DNA of 64,000 bases from assembly GCA_000827495.1 (NCBI GenBank), contig KN817610.1:26949-90948 (forward strand), in the 5' to 3' direction. The DNA comes from Hypholoma sublateritium FD-334 SS-4. Its lineage: Eukaryota > Basidiomycota > Agaricomycetes > Agaricales > Strophariaceae. Of the stretch, positions 23,501-36,589 are shown piece after piece. How positions within the stretch are numbered: position 1 is the first letter of the stretch; the number at the start of each line of letters is the position of its first letter. A program made the position numbers and the translations under genes. The notes under the pieces were generated by a model that saw only the letters and a list, made by a program, of their open reading frames with translations, was not told the DNA's origin and did no database searches.

Positions 23501-24422
23501 GCATCGGGCAGCTCTGTGGAGGGAGTTTGGGGCCGTTCTGCACGTAATTGTTAATCCAATAAAAAGGTGTGTCCGCCGTTAGACTCGCTGTGATTGATAA
23601 CACCTTTAATATCAAGCCGGCCACGACGTCTTTTAAGCCACTGCTTTCATTGTGGGCGGAGGGTTGGGGACGGAATCCGGTGCGCATATTTTAAATACAG
23701 TAGCGTTGAGATTGCCTTTCAGGGTTTATCATCTGAGAGATAGAACGAATATAGCCTCACTCGTGTTTGATTGATGTTATACTTAATTTGAGGAGTGCGC
23801 CTCGTGTTTCCAAAAGTCCGATGACGAGGGCAACGAGGCGAACTGGAGCCTAAAGCTTCGGACTTAATCAAAGGGCTGTTCACGATTTACTACACGGGAC
23901 GCAGCATATTTTCAACGCCACTGATGGATTGACGATGCCCAAGAGAATATTACTTGAATGCGAAAAAGCATATTCTGCGAGAACGAGGAGTCACGGTGTG
24001 TCCGATTTTCTCTGTTGGCGTACAAGAGTGCATCAGTAGTGAATTATGGGGATGACTAATTTATTGAAATGTTGAAAATAACGGCTAACGGATATCGCAG
24101 GATTCGCGCACCTCAATCAGGTTACAATAAGGGTACAGGAGCTCGCAATTATACTATATAGCATATTCATCTTCGTGGCTCTACATTCAATACTTATCTT
24201 GTTAGTTTCGAAAGAAGAAAAAACCAAAGATCAAATCCGTTCAAAATCTGGTTCACGTTTTGAGGTCGCGACTCAGCCGCTAAGTTTTCACAGCTGTCCC
24301 ATACTGAGCCAGAAGTATGTTACAGATAAATCTGGCTCTCAATTTGCTCTCAATTACTTCATTTCAGCCACCTTATTCAAACGATATTTTCTAATAAATT
24401 TCTGCGCGACCTCAAGTGCAGC
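17584..24422. other. Intergenic region, mostly featureless
   Basis: 17,600-18,800 is GC-rich and upstream of the Zn2Cys6 gene, with chance open frames on both strands. 19,271-19,741 has overlapping open frames on both strands without a domain. 20,393-20,861 has two adjacent plus-strand open stretches (ending near 20,602 and 20,861) that might be gene remnants but cannot be joined or named. From ~20,900 to 24,400 the sequence is AT-richer and holds nothing I can support. Confidence 0.45.
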
Positions 24423-24513
24423 GCATTAATGGGGTAGTGGTAACCTGGGTCGTTGCCATTCGAGTATCGTTTGTTTATTCGACCCGCCGGGGGTTCGATT
24501 CCCTCTTAATGCA
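24423..24513 (+). tRNA. tRNA-Gly(GCC) with a 20-bp intron
   Basis: The acceptor stem GCATTAA pairs with TTAATGC (24506-24512), with A24513 as discriminator. The D arm contains AGTGGTAA. The anticodon stem GGTCG pairs with CGACC across the intron; the loop is TT-GCC-A, anticodon at 24455-24457. The intron is 24459-24478, at the canonical position one base 3' of the anticodon. The T arm has GGGGG-TTCGATT-CCCTC. A TTTT pol III terminator follows at ~24534. One G-T wobble lies in the T stem and one in the D stem. The fold is good but was checked by eye only. Confidence 0.75.
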
Positions 24514-24995
24514 TTCATGTGTTCCATCAAACTTTTCCTTCGGTGACTCTTAAATCTTCGTTTTAACTTTTTGCTCTTGACTCTTGAGCAATGAGGGCCC
24601 ATGAGCCGTCTTCTAAGTTCTAGTATTACTATCTAGTTACTCGTTATTAGTTAGTAGTATCTACTTTACCAGACTTTACCTGGTACCATAAGTTCGAGCT
24701 TCAAATTCATACCAGCGATGTAATAACTTGTAATTTTACCTTGCCAAAGGGATCAAGCTGTTCAAAACGACGTCATATCTACTGTTTACATAATCGACGC
24801 TAAAGTACGTGGGAACCCTAATATTGGGTTAGTATTGTCCTGCAGTCGTCTGTCGCAAGGTACCGACCACCACACGTCCAGTTCAAGTTGCTCCAGAACC
24901 GCCATCTAATGGCTAGTATCACTCATCAACGTTGAAACTTCATCTTTCTATTCCCTACCTGCGTCGTTTAAGCGCCTTATTAGGAGCTCAGGATT

Positions 24996-27933
24996 ATGGG
25001 CCGGAAAGGACATCTTCAAGGATTGTTGGTTCAGAAAGAGGAGCAGGTGCGTCCAGCCATGCGTCAATACAAAACTCTGACATCTCGTAGATTGCGCTTC
25101 TTGAATCCCGTATCCAGGCGTATACAGGGCGCATATCTCTCTTACAGTCTCGCCTCCTCGCCACGCTCGATACGCTCGACGTGATCCAAACAAACCAAGC
25201 ACATGAGCTATCCTCTGCTGCGCGCACTCAGGCGGGCCTCCGCGAGCAACTCGATGAATATAAGAAGGTTGTTGAGTCGGCCGAGCTAGAACGCGATGAC
25301 CTGCGCGATGCAGTAGGCAAGCTTATCAAGAAAGGTGTGCTGGGTTTCAAGTTGCGCGGAAGGGTTTTACGCGTATGAGCGAATGCTTATTTTTCTCCCA
25401 TATTTTTTCTCGCAGTGGAAGAGTCAAACGACTGCAAGAATTGGCCGCATAGTCGAATATCCCTCTCTAGTCTGCCTGGTTGGTCGGTCCTGTTATACTA
25501 ATGGCTGTCCGAACACTTACCAACTCCCCTATTAGACCCACTCTCACTCACGTATCGTAAACAAGCGCGATCAAATGACGAAGAGGAACTTCTTGCGTAC
25601 GCCACCGCAATGGTTGACGCGCTTCGCCGCGAACGTGACGCCGAACGCAGAGCACATGCGCAGACTCAGGAACAGGCTGAGGCTCGCATCCTAGCACTGG
25701 AAGCGAAGCTATCTCGGCGAGAGGCCGAGCTCGAGGCCTACGTAGTTGGTGATGGCCAGGATCGCAGTGAGGTAGAGACAGAGCCGGAGCAGATTACCCC
25801 TCGTGTGAAGCCCAGGGTGTTGTTCGAGGGAGGGGTGATTGCGGACGACCAGATCACGGCGCTGTTTGACGAGACGGTTGCTAGGAACAAGCGTCTCGAG
25901 AGTGAGATTACTACACTATATCGACGGGTGCGGTTCATCCTCCCTTTCCGCGGGCTGTGTCGCATTGACTCAGTTTGTTTCCTTCTTTTTTTTGGACAGC
26001 TCGAGAAAGCGCGTACAAAGAGATCAGAAAGTCGATCAGATGCTGTACCTTTCTTATCATCGCCCACCTCGAACACGGCACCAACAGCGGGACAAACGCG
26101 ACTATCCCAAGAAGCCGCCTACCTCAACTCCAGTAACGCTTCCTCAGCGTCGAACACCGCAGCTCTCCCTATGCACTATATGCCGAGGGAGGATCCGCAA
26201 ACGCCGACGGATGGCTCCCGCGTTCGTGACGGTTTGTCTTTCTCATTTTACCAGAGGATCCTCACTTACCCCATCCCATCGTCTCGCCTACTTTTCTTGC
26301 AGAATCATTTCGTGATCCAGATGCCAACAACGAAGTCCTCCGGAGCCTTCAACACCAAATTATGCTGCTCGGAGAAAAAATAGATATATTCGCTAACGAG
26401 CGCAATGTTCTATCTGAAACTCTATCACACAATCAATATGAACGACCTCGCCAACCGTCAGATGCGTCGTACGCAGAAATGGAAGATTCGGACGTATCTC
26501 AAGAGGTCAGTCTTTATCGGAGACGCTCGGGTGCCAATATGAATTGACAGAGAAAATTGTATCTGTAACGACTACCAATCTCCGTCCCTCTTAGACGCAC
26601 TTGCAATCTCCCCGTTTTCATGAACAAAATCCAGATCTGGAGAGGTGTCTTCAATGTCTCGAGAACGGATGTGCCAGGTGGGTACATTACTCATGTTTCA
26701 TATCCCACTCATTTTGACTTCATCAACGTTGATTATCACTTTCTTCATTCCTACCCTACCACGCTCTTATCTACCGTACAACTATCATAATCTTTCGTAT
26801 ATCAATGTCTGGAACTCTAACACTTACCTTTCCTAGTCTCCAGGCATCAGCGGATGCGCTTCGTGATGAACTCGCAATAACGAGACAAGTTGCACAGGCC
26901 CGGGAAACTACACTCATCGATGCAATCAACGAGCTTCGCTTAGCGCTGTTTACCTGCGCTGCACCGCCGCTTTCCGAACCCGTTGAACATGAGAGCGAAC
27001 CAGTGAGTACTTGCCCAGCTCCCATCCCCATTTCACTGCGCGCGAAATACATTCTTCTATGTTTGCGCTATCACCTTGACACTGATGCTGATCTTCCCGC
27101 AGGAACAAATGCATCAGACAGAAAATGTCCCACCACCGACCGTACCGCATCATGATCCTCCCCCCACAAATATCGGCGTGCACGATCGTTACGGAAGTCG
27201 CGCCGTTGATGATCACCACCATCACGATGCGCTTCGCGCGCCGGTGGAGGGGGACGCGGAGAGCGACGGCGAGGTATCGATGGAGCTGGCGACGCCGCTG
27301 GTCGCGCTCGTGGACATACCGCCGTCGCCGACCGCGAGCGCCAGCGGGAGCCACGGCGATGGCACGGAAGACGAACTTCTGATGGACCACGGGCGCGGAT
27401 CAGAGTCTGGCGATCGCTGGGCGCTTGTTCCAGCAGATCACCTTGTCGGTGCGGAGCGCAGGAACCAGGACCGGGACTTATATACGGGGCATCCCGGGCA
27501 GCATGTCGTAGATGACAGTCCGAATGACCCGGGGGGCGCCGAGACCGAAGATGAGGGCAAAGGCTATGTCGATCCGCCTTCCATTCAGCTGCCACCGTCG
27601 CCCGGGGTCGAGGCTGCGCAGTTGCAGGCCGATGCGTATGACAGGGACGCCGAACGTGAAAATTATTCGCCAGACGGGGAAGAGGAGGAGGACATCGTAG
27701 ACGCGGACTCGCCGACACTCTCGCACCCGCTCCCGGGGCTGATGGACCCGCACGTTCATACAAACAACCACTCGCGGTCGCTGTACCACGCGACGTCGTC
27801 GTTCGTCGCCGAACTGCGGCATGTCGAACAGGAGATGGCGCTGTCCCAGGTGCAGCTGGACGAAGGGGTGATCGCTCTGGCCCGGGTCGAAGAGCGGGTC
27901 GACGAGCTAGTGGCAGAGCTGGACCTGCCATAG
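24996..27933 (+). CDS. Nine-exon coiled-coil protein, 754 aa, function unknown
   Basis: Exons: 24996-25046, 25091-25334, 25416-25478, 25536-25927, 26000-26231, 26303-26505, 26595-26677, 26837-27002, 27103-27933. Phases agree at every junction and the total is 2265 nt. Long charged heptad stretches occupy about residues 10-100 (E/Q/K/L-rich), 130-175, around 240-260, ~330-370 and again ~430-460, and the last ~60 residues (27,750-27,933) are helical and acidic. The middle (260-330) is Ser/Thr/Pro-rich. The C-terminal exon is strongly acidic with a His-rich patch (DDHHHHD). No enzyme or known domain is visible; a structural or scaffold role is an inference only. The least certain junction is the intron 26506-26594, where an alternative acceptor at 26550 would introduce a stop. 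An extra upstream 5' exon cannot be excluded. Confidence 0.75.
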
Positions 27934-28505
27934 TATTAGGCCTTCGATTTTCTCTTCTCTCTTTCCTTCTCTTTTTTCTTGGTTAAATTGTTGCGCCATG
28001 ACCCGTTTCTCGTTCCCTCGCTATCCCCAAAATGCTTCTAGGTCTACCTACTCACCTCGTAGCTCCCACCATTCTACTCAGCCCCAGACACATGCGCACT
28101 ATCTGTGTAAGTACGTGTATTTTTTTTATGAAACAATCAATAAATACGCACTATGTATCTCGTATGTAGTATTACAATTTGTGGTCATCATATTACCTTG
28201 CTTAGTTGCAGAATGAAAATCCTGTGTCTACCGTGGAATGATGTTTTTTTATATGTTCGGTATATCGAATGTTGTCTCTGGCATCTTACTCCCTTCGTCG
28301 GTTAGGCTACTTGAATATTAAGCATACTAGAAACGTTTCGCTATCCAGCGTTCAGGTAACACTCTTATCTTGAACAACGGGGGGACGGGGTAATGTCGGG
28401 TACTGAGGCACTGTCTGCGACATCTAACATACGGGATACGCGATCAACTGGGAACGCGATTGGATTGTGGGCAGGAGACAACAGACTTGATCGTAATGAC
28501 CGAAT
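27934..28505. other. Convergent 3' intergenic region
   Basis: Pyrimidine-rich sequence (CTTCTCTCTTTCC) immediately follows the coiled-coil stop, then AT-rich DNA up to the end of the C2HC5 gene on the opposite strand. It probably contains both 3' UTRs; no gene is seen. Confidence 0.55.
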
Positions 28506-29452
28506 TCATGGATCCGGCCTGCTGCTCGGGTTCGATGCATTCTCTTTCCCTTGTGCCTTGGATTTCCCTCCACGTTTCCGGCGTGATGAAGACTGCGGGC
28601 CATCTGCGTCGTCACCGAGACGCGCCGGCAGCTGGTAGGTGACGGACTCGTCCAGAAGGTTTTCCCAAGGTCGTGTCGCGCCGGGAGCGCGCAGAGCGCA
28701 TGGGGGTATGGATGGAGGAGGCGGCACGCGGTTCACAATCTCCTCGATCTCCTTCGGCGAGTCGTCCCGCGACGCGGGGCGCGATACGACGGGCGTGGTA
28801 GTGTACGATGAGACGAGCACGCCGCCGCGCCGGGAGCCGGTGAGTGACATCACTTTGTGCGTCTGACGCGGGGGCGGCGGCGCGGGAGCTGGTTGAGCAA
28901 TGGGAATGGCCCCCATGAGTGTCGGGAACGCGCCCGCCGCGCGCTGCGCCTCCTCAACCGCGCGTTCGCGCTCGGCGATCTCGCGCTCAATCTGCACGGT
29001 GAGGTCCGTGTTGAGCCGCGTGATGAGCGCCTCGTGCGCGGCGGGCGAGAGTAGCGCGCTCTGACAGTGCGGGCAGCAGAAGTACGGCTGGTTGACAGTA
29101 CAGAGGATCAGGCCGCACGCGCGACAGAGAGGCGCGTACGGCGAAAGGGCGTGATCGCGCGCTGCAGGTGGCCGAACGTTCATCCGTGGCTGCTGATCAG
29201 CGCGGGAGAGGCGCACGTACCTAGACAGAAACAGCCGCCCGCCGGGTCGCGCGCCGTCCCCGCGGCGGTGGTAGCGCCCGCCAGCAGCGCCTCGAGGCGG
29301 CGGACTTGGGTGCTCTTGGGCGGGTCGTCTGGTGGCTGCTGCTTTGCTTTCCCTTTTGGTTTGGCGACATTTGGAGCCCCTTTGGTGGTGGATTTGATAC
29401 GATCTGAAGGCAAAGACGAGTTGTGTTTGGACCACGCTGTGTTACGGGACAT
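28506..29452 (-). CDS. C2HC5 zinc-finger protein, TRIP4/Rqt4-like, two exons, 295 aa
   Basis: Exon 1 is 29452-29221, exon 2 is 29161-28506; the 59-bp intron has donor GTACGT and acceptor CTGCAG. The sum is 888 nt. After splicing, Cys74, Cys76, His81, Cys90, Cys93, Cys98, Cys107 and Cys110 form the C2HC5 zinc finger found in TRIP4 (ASC-1) of animals and Rqt4 of yeast. Those proteins belong to the ASC-1/RQT complex, which splits collided ribosomes and also acts in transcription coactivation. Before it (residues 1-70) is a basic Lys/Pro/Gln region. After it come a short helical, Glu/Arg-rich segment, a Pro-rich linker, and a very basic tail (RRKRGGKSKAQGK). It is shorter than yeast Rqt4 (about 530 aa) and lacks an obvious ASCH domain, as fungal members often do. 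An earlier acceptor (29170-29180 region) would break the frame, which is why CTGCAG was chosen. Confidence 0.8.
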
Positions 29453-32400
29453 TGTGGAGGTTCGGATGATGGTGGTTTAGATCAGACTGACTCGCCTCCC
29501 GCCGGTATCCCGAGAATGATGTGTTTTGGGCGCCGAACGAATTCTCCCAAATCCACTTCGCTTATTCCGCCACAAACCAGATCCCATCTCATCAATTATG
29601 ATCACATCAATATATCCAAGTTCAGGCATGTTATGATACCTGGTATTCAATACACATCAGTCGGAATAGAAGAGACGAGTGGAAAACGAAAGGCAGCTCA
29701 CAATTGAACGCGACATGAGAATATATCTTCGTCACTGTGCCAACCTTCCTGCCTTCAGGGGCCAATGCACGTCATCCCCGAATTACGCGCCCTGGGCATA
29801 TGGTTCAGTTACTAATGCTCGTCTCACGATGACAGGAAATGTATTTTATTCCGGGTGGGGCATAGCAAAATCTAGTCAACAATGGTTTGAATTCACAATG
29901 AATTGATATCGTGTACTATCTTTGAAGAGTGGCGGTAACGACCCTCTAGCGCTGAGAATAAGGACCCAAGCGAAGGCGAGAAGACCTTCGCAGTGGGTCC
30001 GATTATTACGTAGCACGCTTAGGTCTGCTCTGATGCAGCTTTTTACTAGGCAAAAAAATAAAACCAATGATATTACGCGGAATTTGTCATTTGTGGCTGC
30101 AGGGTACCAAAGTAACTCGGTGATTCAAACATAACTTTTTGGATATACGAGGAATCCTCAAAGCGACCAGTCGGCGAAGCGCTATTAATTACGGCCCCGG
30201 TTATAGAGCCCCTCGGGCATGTAAGAAATGTTCCTTCTAGAAGAGTTGATATCCACCCAATATACACACCTTGAATTTCGTAGGAATATTGCTGACTATT
30301 ACTCACATAATAGACTCCACTCAACGGCCAGCAGCCACCTGCATCGCCGTTTCTTTCCAATCCACCCAGATCCTTCAGTGAGGAAGTTAATTAAAGCCTT
30401 GCCCACTCCGCACAATAACTCGATGACACACTTGATTATCGCTCTTCCTCCACCTCGCTACTGAGAACACTCCTCGTGCTAGCAGCCTGCGCGAAATGAA
30501 GGCGCCTCTCTGATGGTCGTGGCGTATGACTCCCACCGTCGATCTACTTCCTCGAGCGAGGACGAGCGTCGGCTGTGGGTGGCTGAGAAGCTCCCCGCCC
30601 TATCCACACATCCGCCCCTTTGAGAACATTCCGCATGTTGTCATCGGAGAAATCCAGAACCGACAGACGACAATAACACACCTCATGCTCGGGCGTGTCT
30701 TCCAGAAGCACGCCGGTTCATTCGCCTCTAGCCTTCTCTTCCGCCTGGCGTATACCAGAAAGTGCAAGTCTGGAAGCGCACAGCTCGCCCACGTACAGCG
30801 CGGGGCGCACACAGAGCGCCGAAGCGCCGCAGAAGCGCAGGCCAGTACCTTTAACGTTCGGAAGCATGCCCCACGCGTTTTGTAACACGCTGCCCGCAAA
30901 CGCCGCTCCCTCTGGGAACCCGTGGCCGCGCTGTCTGCGTGCCCCCGAGGGCAAGGTTCGCGGCACGCTCGCGCCGGCCTGTGCAGCGTCTCGTCGGTGA
31001 GCGGACGGTAGGTGGGGCGATGCGCCGCCATGTATTTGGTTGGCCGTTACGTGAAACTGTGGAGTAGGCGCCACCGCGCAGACGTTGACCGGACGTTGAG
31101 TATGGACGAGAGAAAGAAGACAGAATGACGGGTGAGTGTCCCCCACAACTTTATATGCAGCACCCGGTCGTTGGCATCGCGCAATGTATCATCAGATCAG
31201 TGCTGCACGAGTACTTTTCAGGGATTTAATCACAGTATAGGGAAATAATTGACTCGTACGGCCACTGACGGGGTCGGCACACGCGATCACGTCTGATGAG
31301 CTCAAAGCCGGGACCACAGTGCTCTGTGCAGTCCGTACTTTGATGGCCATCACTGCTGTGCCTTCCATTCGTGATGTCTCTACCAGCGCCTATGGCCTAG
31401 CTTTTCGGGAACGTTTTCACAGCGCTGGATACATGCGCTCGGATTTAAATTTTCAAGGGTGCAAATTCTCAATTATTATTTTCACGAGGAAGATGTGAAT
31501 TTCCTTTAGCGTTCAGTGACTTTGGAAACGGGTGTGTCGGTCTCCAGCGCTGTTCAGCTGCCTGCGATTGGCAATAATTAGAATACAATGCATGCTTCTT
31601 TCGTAAATTTAACTACAGAAGTCTCATCCAGATACGATTTCCGCACTGAGCGGACAATGACAATGACATCCACAAATCTCCCCACAAGCGAGTGTGCCGC
31701 AGGGCCTCATGTTGAATACCGTAATTGGGGTATGGGTGGAAAGCTAACTTGTGGATACTCGGAGTAGGTGCAGTGCGTTCGAATACCTTCACATTTTACA
31801 GTGGCACCGAATATCACAGGATCCACGAGTTTATACACACGCAAGACACATGTTGAAAGACGTAACCTCCTGAGCGCTCGGCGATGCAATAAAAGATGAG
31901 AGTTTATATTCTCAAAAATCCATTTTACAGCCGAGCACACGAGGTTCGTATGCATGCGAACTGGGTCGCCCTTAACGGGCGTTCGCATGTTGTTTGTCCT
32001 GCTCTGAATAAGCTACAATGGAGATACACATTGTAGCTTCTCTTCCCATTTGTGAATGATGATAACGATGGCGTGGGTGTCTCTCTCCGCTACCCAGCCC
32101 CGCCCTTGGATGAAACATGAACTGAGAATAGCAGGATACGAAGACACAGCTGCGAAAGGGTCTGTGGATCTCACTACAGCTTGAAAGGGCAAGAAATCGT
32201 GGGACTAATCTACGAGATACGTCCAATGAGGACATATTCTTGTTGGGCGGTAAATACATACCTTTTTGATCAACCAATGTTGGGAGTGCATCAATGCTAA
32301 GTAGTCCAAACCAAGTAAATATAAGCCCATCAAGAATGATGGATGAACCAAATCATCCGGAATACGCGAAGACATTGCTAATGAGTCCAAGCAGTGTGAT

Positions 32401-35400
32401 ACGAACAGCGACATCACACCAGTGCTGTATCGGTGGGTAGGAATACCGACATAAATCACAGATAGTCTGAGAGCTGTGCTCGAACCTTACACTGCAGTTA
32501 TCTGCACGACAAGAAGCATGCAAAACAAACAACATTCTGCGCTGATGCATCAGACGCATGACGTCGAAGATGTCAGTACATAATTAAAAACGCATTCCAG
32601 TGCTTTCAGACGCCCGTCGCGACCACTAACTTTGACGAGCGAAAGCAGTCAGCACTGATCACTAGCCATCTGTTGATCTAGCCGTGATCTTTGCACAGCA
32701 AAAGTGATTCATTGATGGTCAGCGCACTCTGATTGCTCCACATACGTCTTCGATTCAACATATGTACTTTGCCATCAAAATACTGTAAGGGTACATCAAT
32801 TCAACTGATGCGCCCCGATCCCCACCTGCCGCGATCGTACTGGGTATATTGAATAACATATTATTCGGCCGCGATACTGTGATCTCGGCGAGTGACCGGC
32901 TAACCCTTTGAGCAATGCCGTGAGTGAGCTATTAAAAGAATAAAGCCCACAGCACCAACGGCATCGCCCTGATGCGCGGGGCCACACCCATTCAGTCTTT
33001 CACAGCGTTGCGTGCATCGCAAAAAAAGAAGCCTAGAGCGACGACGCCGTTCGCGATTTTTTCGTGCCCATAGCACTAGCGCACAGCAGCCCAGGGTGCG
33101 CTAGAGACAGTGCAGGCCAATCGGTGGTGGCATTCCCATCGCTCGCCCGGGAGAAGTGCCAGAAGCCGTCGCACGGACGGGGGCTGCACGCGATAACGGA
33201 TCATGTGAGAAAGGCAGCGCCAAGGTCTATTATAAGCGTGCGCAAAGGTATGAATTATGGTTACGTCGCCGAGGATCGATTAGGAGACGACTGAACCTAG
33301 AATTCATCCGCCATTCTATGCCAATTGAGTTGGTGCTGCGCATGCGAATCGATTGCCCGGAAACGCAGGCTGGGTCTAAGTGTATCCGGGGTATGAAGGC
33401 CTTGCGCGTTTATGGCCCATCATTAACGGAAAGAAGGTGTAGAGGATGGATTTGTACCGAGATAGGCATTGCGTATGCAGTCCTGATGCCTTTGATAGCA
33501 CATCACCGAGGCTTCGCGGGCAGAGAAATGGAATTCCCATCAGCAGCAAGGATCACTGCCTTCAATGCGGCATCACATCACACTGATGCCGAGCCGGCTT
33601 TGCGAGCCAGCAGGCGAACGAGCGCCAGCTCGGGGTCAAGCATAATGGGTTAGAAGCTCTCAGCGTACCAATGCGATAATATTCTGCGTACGAACGCTCT
33701 CTGAGCGCTCAAAATTTAAGGCGTAAGAACCACAGTCATAGCATCTTCTCTGCGCTGCTTCGAGGCCCTTTAATTAATTATAAAAGAAGTAATGAAAGGG
33801 GTGAAGAGACTGGACACACTGGCGTGTAGGTAAGGGGCCTCTATACAGAACCCATTATGTATAATACTAGAAGGTATGCGCATACTAGGAGGAGAGAAAC
33901 CTTGTATCCCACTGCGAGCCGGAATTACGGTGCGGGGGGTGTTATTGCGAAGAACCATCTGCTCACATTCACCGAGGCCCGACAGCTTGGTTCACGCTTC
34001 CCGGCATCCGGCGACGGCCACGACTTCGAGTTTGCGACGGGTTCCAGCACACACTCACGGCAGTAATTGCACCTATGTATATTATTTGTCCGAGTACGCA
34101 CCGGGTGTCGCAAGGTGTACACTGGGGACGGTCGAGCTCGCTATAATTTAACGGATAGCCTGCGCCCGCGCGCCACCGCGTGGGGGGCTGCGAAGCACGA
34201 CTGGGCCGCGGGTATACGAGCAGCGGTATATTTAGCGCACAGGTACTGAGAAAGCAGGTCGGCCGCCTGCGAGCTCGGGCGCGCTGGGATTCATATATAT
34301 CCATATCCGATTCACAAAGAAATTTTCATCTACCGGGCAGGCTGTCTCATGGCCCCATAAAAGGGTAGCTGCGCGTATCGAGGACCAGGCTGCGCTAACC
34401 CATAGTGAAATGATAGCGTGTACAAATTGCAAGTAATAAAATTTAAATGACTACGCGTAGCTTTATTGCATGCGTATTCCGTGGAAAGCATTCAAAGGGC
34501 GTCGTAGCGGAGATTTTAATGAAAGGTGAATGTAAACGCCTGGGCGTCCTGAACTTTATTTTCTTCACAAGCTCCTTTGAGTTCACAATGTCGCCCTAAC
34601 TGGAAATTAGGTACACCGCCAACAATGAGGTGCCGGCGCCGGCGCCGGCCTCGTTCTCGCTACAAAGCGACCCACACACAGGGAAGCAACGCCTCTGGCA
34701 CCGCAGAACAATACGAGCCAATCCAGAGCGGGGCAGCCCCAACCGTCCCTTGCGACAGAACTTAAAAAAGTGAATGCGCGAGGTGGCAGCGGCCGGCCCC
34801 GTATTATGCGTGCGCCACGCGCGAAGCGAACCCACGCTGAAAGCGCGAGCGCAGCGCGGCTCCCAGATAAAGTTTGATTAATTATGTGAGCGAGGCGTGT
34901 GCGATGTGGGGCCAATCGCCTGGCCCCGTCGACGCGCACGCGGGCTGGAGGGGAGGCTCATGCAGAGGGAGGGGGTGAGCACGCCAATTATATTCAACCT
35001 TGCTTTTCGGCGTTAGATGGGGATCGCGTCGTCACGACGAAGACACCATCAGCCGCGCACGGGGGCGTGAGGGCGTCGCGGCAAATGCGCGGCGCAATGC
35101 GGAGCGCCGTCTTGGCTCGACGCCGCGCCCCGCGCATGCGTACGTACGCAGAAAGGTGTGCACCACGACGCGCGCACATGCTGCGCGGCTGCGCGCATCC
35201 AACAGCGCACCGCGCGCCGCGTCGCCGTGTTCGCCACCCCACATGTCGCGCATCGGCACGTACGTAAGCCGAGCGCGACTCTACGCGCCCGGGCCGCTGA
35301 TGCTGCGGCCGCCTCTCCCGCGCCGCCCCCGCACTGTCACCTCGCCGCCTTCTAGTGCACGGCGCGACAAAAGTAGCCCTTGATCGATCGGTAGGCCCGA

Positions 35401-36589
35401 CGCGCTACTCCAGGCCACCCGGCGCTGCACCTCCCGCGCGTAGGGGAGCGGGTGCAGCGGTGGGCTATATATAGGCGCGTGTGGATCCCACGAAGCGCAT
35501 TTGGCCGCGTGGGTCCAGAAGAGAAGGTGTAGGCATCAGAGCCAGGCTGCGCGGCTGGGGTGCACGCGAATAGCGAAGCGCTGCACGGTGCAGGGCGCGG
35601 CGATCGCGCGTGGCTAAACTATTCGCGCGTCGACGCGTCGCGCTTTTTGTGGACGACACACAACTGCATCCGTGGGGACAATCCAAGCCCATGTCTCCCA
35701 GCCTGAGCGCGGGCGCTTTCCCGGCGCCATCGGGAATCCCACCTTCTGTAAGCTGGAGGCGCCAGAAAAATGATCGCTGTCTTGTGGGAGGGCGGGCAGA
35801 CAGGCTGCGGCGCTGGGCGCGATGGGGCTGTCTATATGCGTCGCGATATGCCAAAAATGGACGGATTCCATCAGGCAAGCGACGCGGGTCCGTTATCAGC
35901 GTCGACAGATTAGAAGATCGCGAAATCCGTTCGGGCTGCGCGACGACGTGGAGCGCTACGTACCCTGCCGTATCGCTGGTGCATTATGTTTTGGAGCGCT
36001 CTTCGTGGAAGGGGCCTGTTGCTCTGTTTGGGCTGATAGAGATTTTAGCTCGCGAACACCGTACAATACGCGCGCTGTAGCGTGTACGCTGGCCAAAAAC
36101 CCGGTGCTGCCCCAGCGCACCGGACGTATTATCGGCCTTCACAGCATGGATCTGCCGCACGAGAGCAGGTACCCCGCGGCACAACGTAACGCACATAATC
36201 ACGCCCATCACGCCGGACGCACACTATCCGCACGTAGTGCTGTTTCGAGCGCGTATGTACCCTCCTCACCGCGGTTCGAGGACTTCGTGCCGTATGACAC
36301 GTAGAAGGTTCATATACATGCATATAAAATAGATCCGAATTCGACCGCCGCGACGCGCGACTGGGGTGACGTTTCGCCGCGCGCGAGGCGGTGGCGGGAC
36401 CACGGTGAGGCCCAGATCCCACCCGGATTCTCCCAGCGAACGCCGGCGTCCAAGATGACGGGATGCACGCTCGGCCCCATATGCATGCATGCATGAGCAT
36501 GAGGTCCGCGCCGCGTCTGGAGGAGGTGCCCATGTCGACTCTCGAGCTGCAGCCTCGGAATCAGCGAAACGGGCAGGGACCATCGCTGC
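29453..36589. other. Long intergenic region with one doubtful open island
   Basis: Mostly AT-to-moderate GC sequence with no domain-bearing frames. At 30,600-31,146 a GC-richer island has two overlapping minus-strand open frames of about 143 codons, each starting with ATG. One contains a plausible helical stretch, but neither has a known domain and no intron model joins them, so I leave it uncalled. 33,000-33,650 and 34,880-36,300 are GC-rich with chance open frames on both strands. A (GCCGGC)n run lies at 34,627-34,650 and a TGCATGCATGCA run near 36,481. Confidence 0.45.

Noticed and set aside
30600..31146. Minus-strand gene of ~143 codons
   Set aside because: Two overlapping frames compete, no domain, no intron model joins them to further exons.
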